Origin: Acephala macrosclerotiorum
Taxonomy: Eukaryota > Ascomycota > Leotiomycetes > Helotiales > Mollisiaceae
Length of the DNA: 64,000 bases
Direction of reading: 5' to 3'
NCBI GenBank assembly: GCA_014904845.1
Contig: MU119378.1
Location: forward strand, 52,248 to 116,247
In this document: piece by piece, positions 60,706 through 64,000 of the stretch
Numbering within the stretch: position 1 is the stretch's first letter
Layout of the letters: each line of letters begins with the position of its first letter
Position numbers and translations under genes: made by a program
The notes under the pieces: generated by a model
The model's database searches: none
What the model was told of the DNA's origin: nothing
The model's input: the letters and a program-made list of their open reading frames with translations, nothing else

Positions 60706-63534
60706 ATGGCACCTCCGAAGAAGAAGAAGAGCGAAAATGCCGGAAAGTCCGTCAAACCAGAGGTTACCAATGAGGCAGAAAAGCAACTCGATCTCTTCCT
60801 GTTGACTATCAAGGACAAGAGCTATGCGCAATTCTGCAACCAGCTCGTAAAGACCTACAAGATTCGGAACGAACTTAACGACGACCATCTTCGACAGGAA
60901 AAGAACAAGTTGATGAACGATACTTTGGACGCCGGCCTTGCTTTTGAGCGAGATGGCGATGCATTTATCGATACGATGGAGGCTACTATCAAGTCCCAGG
61001 CCGAGTAAGTTAGATCTCCTGTTCCGCAAGAATAACTTTCCCCCAACAACGTCTGTCGAGTTTGGGGATATTGAGCAGGCAATATTGCCCATTGTGGAAG
61101 AGGATATCTGCTAATTTTCCTGCGTTGCAGCATCTTCTTCAAACAACTTCGTGCTATCACTGCCCTCCCCACTCCCGGCAATGTCCAAGCAGCAGCCAGC
61201 GACGAACCATCCAGCCCCAACACTCCAGCTGTCTCCGACAATGCGCCCGATGACACAAACCTCCCCACTTCTTCAACCTCGACCTTGGCCGCCTTGACCA
61301 CATTTTCCTTCCCATATCCTGCCCCCGCTTCCACCTCAGAGGATGTCGTCGAAGCTCCGCTTGGACGTTTCCAAACCGGTTACGATCCCATGATTGGTCG
61401 CAAGCCCACCAACATCGACGAGATCATGCGAGCCAGTGACTTCTACTTTAATAAATTCAAGGAGAATCTTCACATTTCTTTGATCGTGGAACTTGGTAAA
61501 TACCAAGCTGGAATGCATAGAAGGGCTGAAAATATGAAGGCTCGACTTCGCAAGATTGAAAAGGAGGGCCATGAACAGTAAAACATTCCAATTTTAGACA
61601 GATAAAGGAACATTTCACTGATAGTGTTTTAGCTTCGAGAATAGCAAGGAGCTTCAGGAGTGGTATCTTTTGAAGTTGTTGAAGGAACTGCGCGAAGCTG
61701 AGGTAGTTAAATCTGAATAATGTCTCGAAAACTTTGGGACATTGGTGGCTAATATTTCTCAGAAAACCGTCAACGCAATTGCCGAGATTCATAAGACCAA
61801 TGATGAGGAAAAGGCCGAAGATGCTGCTCAAGCTGCCATTCAAGCCGAATCTTCCAATGCCGGATTTACTGATGAGAATCCTCTCTTCTTTCACGATGGT
61901 CGTCCCTTCGAGCACGTACCTGGTCCCATCACCGAACACGATCATGAGCACGAGGAGGCCGCTTTGACTGATAAGACGGTTCTTTCTATTGAGCGTGCTT
62001 CCGAGCTGGTTGCGGTTTCGGTTGAGGAGGGCGATGACGATGTTATTGGCCCAATCTTCCATCCACCGATGTACATTGATGTTGATTCCGACAATGAGGA
62101 TATGGCTGTTGACACCTCTTTCAACGCTGCCAGTCCAGGTCCCTTCGACACTCCTGACAAGGACAAAAATGCCTCAGCTGATAGCCCTGCTCTAGTCTTC
62201 CGTGCACCAATCTACGTTGATGACGACGAAGCCATGGTTGTTGATACCCCTGTCAAGGCTGCCGTTCCGGGTCTCTTCAATACCACTGGCATGAACAAGA
62301 CTGACGAGGTCGGTACCCCCATGAGCTCTATGTGCGAGAACAATCGCATAGCATTGGATTATGTTCTCTCGCCATACGATCTCTTCTCCAACGCTCCTAG
62401 CAGTGGCCAGATCAATAATGTTCCGGTCCGCACCACCGACAGCGGCCATGCTAAGGAAGCTACCCCTACTCCTGTCACCAAGGAGGCTGCTCAATCGGTC
62501 AAGAAGTCTACAGCCCCTGCCAAGTCCAACAACAGACGCAAGATCTTGATGGGTTTCATGTTCGACTCCGATAATGAGGACGAAGTCATTAGCCCGGCTA
62601 AGATTCTTGGTACTTCTAGCAAGATTCTCGAGAGCCCTAAGCCTGTCATCGATTCTGATTCTGATGATGAGCTTATCACCTCCACTAAGAAATCAAGAGC
62701 TTCTGTTAAGTCGCGCAAGGCGCCCAGGCGTGTCGTCAACTCTTATAGCGATGAGGAGCCGGTCGTCTCCAACAAGAAGGCCGGAGCTTCTTCCGAGTCT
62801 GACAACACAAAGCAGCCTGTCATTGACTCCGACAGCAACGACGACATCATCGACCCTGCTAAGAAGTTCAGAGGTTCTTCCAAGAAGACTAAGCTCGCCA
62901 TCGAGTCCGATACTGAATCTAATGCCACCAACAAGTCTGGCCCCGTCGGTTGTGCTACTGAGAATCATCATGAGGCTAATACTAATTCGATGTCACCCTT
63001 AGTCGGAAACTCAAACACCCACACCCTCGCCAAATCCATCGAGGATTTTGAGGGCGCTTTCCCTAACGACGACAACTCCAGCTACGCATCCACGATTCCC
63101 AACACCCCCATCCAAAGCCGCAAGCACGCACGCTCCCTCTCCCCCTTCCAAGACGTCCCCTCCTCCGCCCGCAACTCTCTCGAGCCCCGCGCATCCCTCT
63201 TCACTTCCGGTAACTCTCTCACCTCTAACTCCCGTACCTCTAACGCTCGCTCCTCTTCGCTCCCAACAACTCCAACAACGCCGCCAACCTCACAGTCCGC
63301 ACCCCCTCCTTTTCCCCCATCTCACCTATCCGCCGAGTCCTCACATCCCCCGTCCCTGAAGTATCCCTCGATCTAGCTAGCAACTCTCTCTTTGGCAAGC
63401 CGGTTGAGAAGAAGCGCAAGGTTGAGCGATCTCAGGTTCATGAGGTTGCCATGGGTAGGGGTGCTGAGCGTACGGTTAAGGGTAAGGGAAAGAGTAAGAC
63501 TAAGATAATTTCTGAGGCTTATGCTAAGAAGTGA
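60706..63534 (+). CDS. Nuclear-looking protein with tandem acidic SIM-like repeats, 833 aa
   Basis: Five exons: 60706-61004, 61131-61577, 61633-61702, 61763-63209 and 63296-63534. All junctions are GT-AG and keep the frame. The last intron (86 nt, GTAACT...CTAAC...CACAG) must be spliced, otherwise the frame stops at 63376 in nonsense sequence. The N-terminus MAPPKKKKSENAGK and the C-terminal KPVEKKRKVERS are basic nuclear-signal-like patches. Residues about 25-270 are mainly helical (DLFLLTIKDKSYAQFCNQLV, SKELQEWYLLKLLKELREAE). A diverged duplicated unit (PPMYIDVDSDNEDMAVDT and APIYVDDDEAMVVDTPVK) follows. Then come five units with cores such as MFDSDNEDEVI, VIDSDSDDELI, VVNSYSDEEPV and VIDSDSNDDII. 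These have the hydrophobic-plus-acidic form of SUMO-interacting motifs. The tail is Ser/Pro-rich. I do not recognise the family; a SUMO-linked chromatin or repair role is inference. Confidence 0.75.
62555..62920 (+). repeat. Five tandem SIM-like protein repeats
   Basis: Each unit of roughly 25-30 codons has a V/I-rich core next to Asp/Ser/Glu, followed by a Lys/Ser-rich linker (SPAKILGTSS, TSTKKSRASV, SNKKAGASSE, DPAKKFRGSS). Cores are FDSDNEDEVI, VIDSDSDDELI, VVNSYSDEEPV, VIDSDSNDDII and AIESDTES. Confidence 0.65.
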
Positions 63535-63949
63535 GGGTTCTTGGTTGACTGATGAGCATTCACTGTGACTTTTGATTCTTTTCTGTTGCTTGGCGAACGA
63601 CTTGTTGCTGCGGCGAGATTTGTACTGAGAGAAAGGATGGAGTGTGCGCTTGTATTATAGTCGCTTTTACATTTTTTCACTTTACGACATGTTGACTGTT
63701 TGGCGCAGAGATGGACTGACTTGATTTGGTGTTGGTGGCTTGTCTGCTTTCGCTGGGTTGGGTTGGACTTTGAAGTTGAACTGATCATGATGGATGGGTG
63801 GGACAATTGTATCTAGTGATTCTCTGAAAACGGACTAGTACTTTAAGGCTTTGACAAATGATAAGTACTGAACGTAAATCTGACTTTCTCTACGTCCTTG
63901 TGACATTGGTGAACACTGGGTAAGCGAGTCTGATAGAAATGACTTACGA
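63535..63949. other. 3' flank of the SIM-repeat gene, no gene seen
   Basis: No supported open frame; AT content rises after the stop codon as expected for a 3' UTR. Confidence 0.4.
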
Positions 63950-63951
63950 CG

Positions 63952-64000
63952 ACGAGGGGGAGGAGGAGGAGGAGGAGGAGGAGGAGGAGGAGGAGGAGGA
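63952..64000 (+). repeat. GGA/GAG microsatellite at the window end
   Basis: After GACGACGAGGGGGA the sequence is a nearly pure GGA trinucleotide repeat to the last base, so its full length is cut by the window. It could be non-coding or encode poly-Glu in an exon outside the window. Confidence 0.85.

Overview
The window looks like a chromosomal contig of a filamentous ascomycete (Pezizomycotina). Genes carry short GT-AG introns (about 45-90 nt, one of 249 nt). There is an RPB1 with a heptad CTD, a COMPASS WD40 subunit, fungal-only membrane families (fungal rhodopsin domain, DUF3433-like, DUF7704-like), and one AT-saturated transposon typical of repeat-induced point mutation (RIP). Placement in Leotiomycetes is my inference from overall flavour, not something the sequence proves.

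Left part (1-4.1 kb): a small unrecognised gene (930-1815) converges on a GH31 alpha-xylosidase-like glycosidase (1973-4005, minus). From about 4 to 21.3 kb the window is gene-poor and repeat-rich. It holds a head-to-head pair of paralogues: an intact gene at 10314-11763 with six phase-0 exons, and a broken copy at 7847-8558. It also holds a dispersed repeat family with at least nine copies in both orientations, a complete RIP-degraded hAT-like element of 2503 bp (14831-17333) with 11-bp terminal inverted repeats and an imperfect 8-bp target duplication, and the 3' remnant of an SGNH/GDSL hydrolase gene.

Middle (22.4-37 kb): a GPI-anchored Ser/Thr-rich surface protein, a seven-transmembrane fungal rhodopsin-domain protein, and a very large membrane protein (31.3-36.7 kb). 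The large protein carries 13 four-cysteine modules, six of which contain a Lys-Arg-Gln site, and then a long Ser/Thr/Pro stalk, a poly-Gly hinge and multiple membrane helices. The products suggest cell-surface functions.

Right part (37-64 kb): conserved housekeeping genes. These are a DUF7704-like membrane protein divergent from SWD1 (COMPASS), glutathione reductase GLR1, RPB1, two unrecognised genes, a GPI-anchored S41 protease with internal kexin-type sites, and a nuclear-looking 833-residue protein with tandem acidic SIM-like repeats. No gene cluster or operon logic links these neighbours. The items most worth following up are the KRQ/cysteine-module surface protein, the exon-duplicated paralogue pair, the dispersed repeat family and the SIM-repeat protein.
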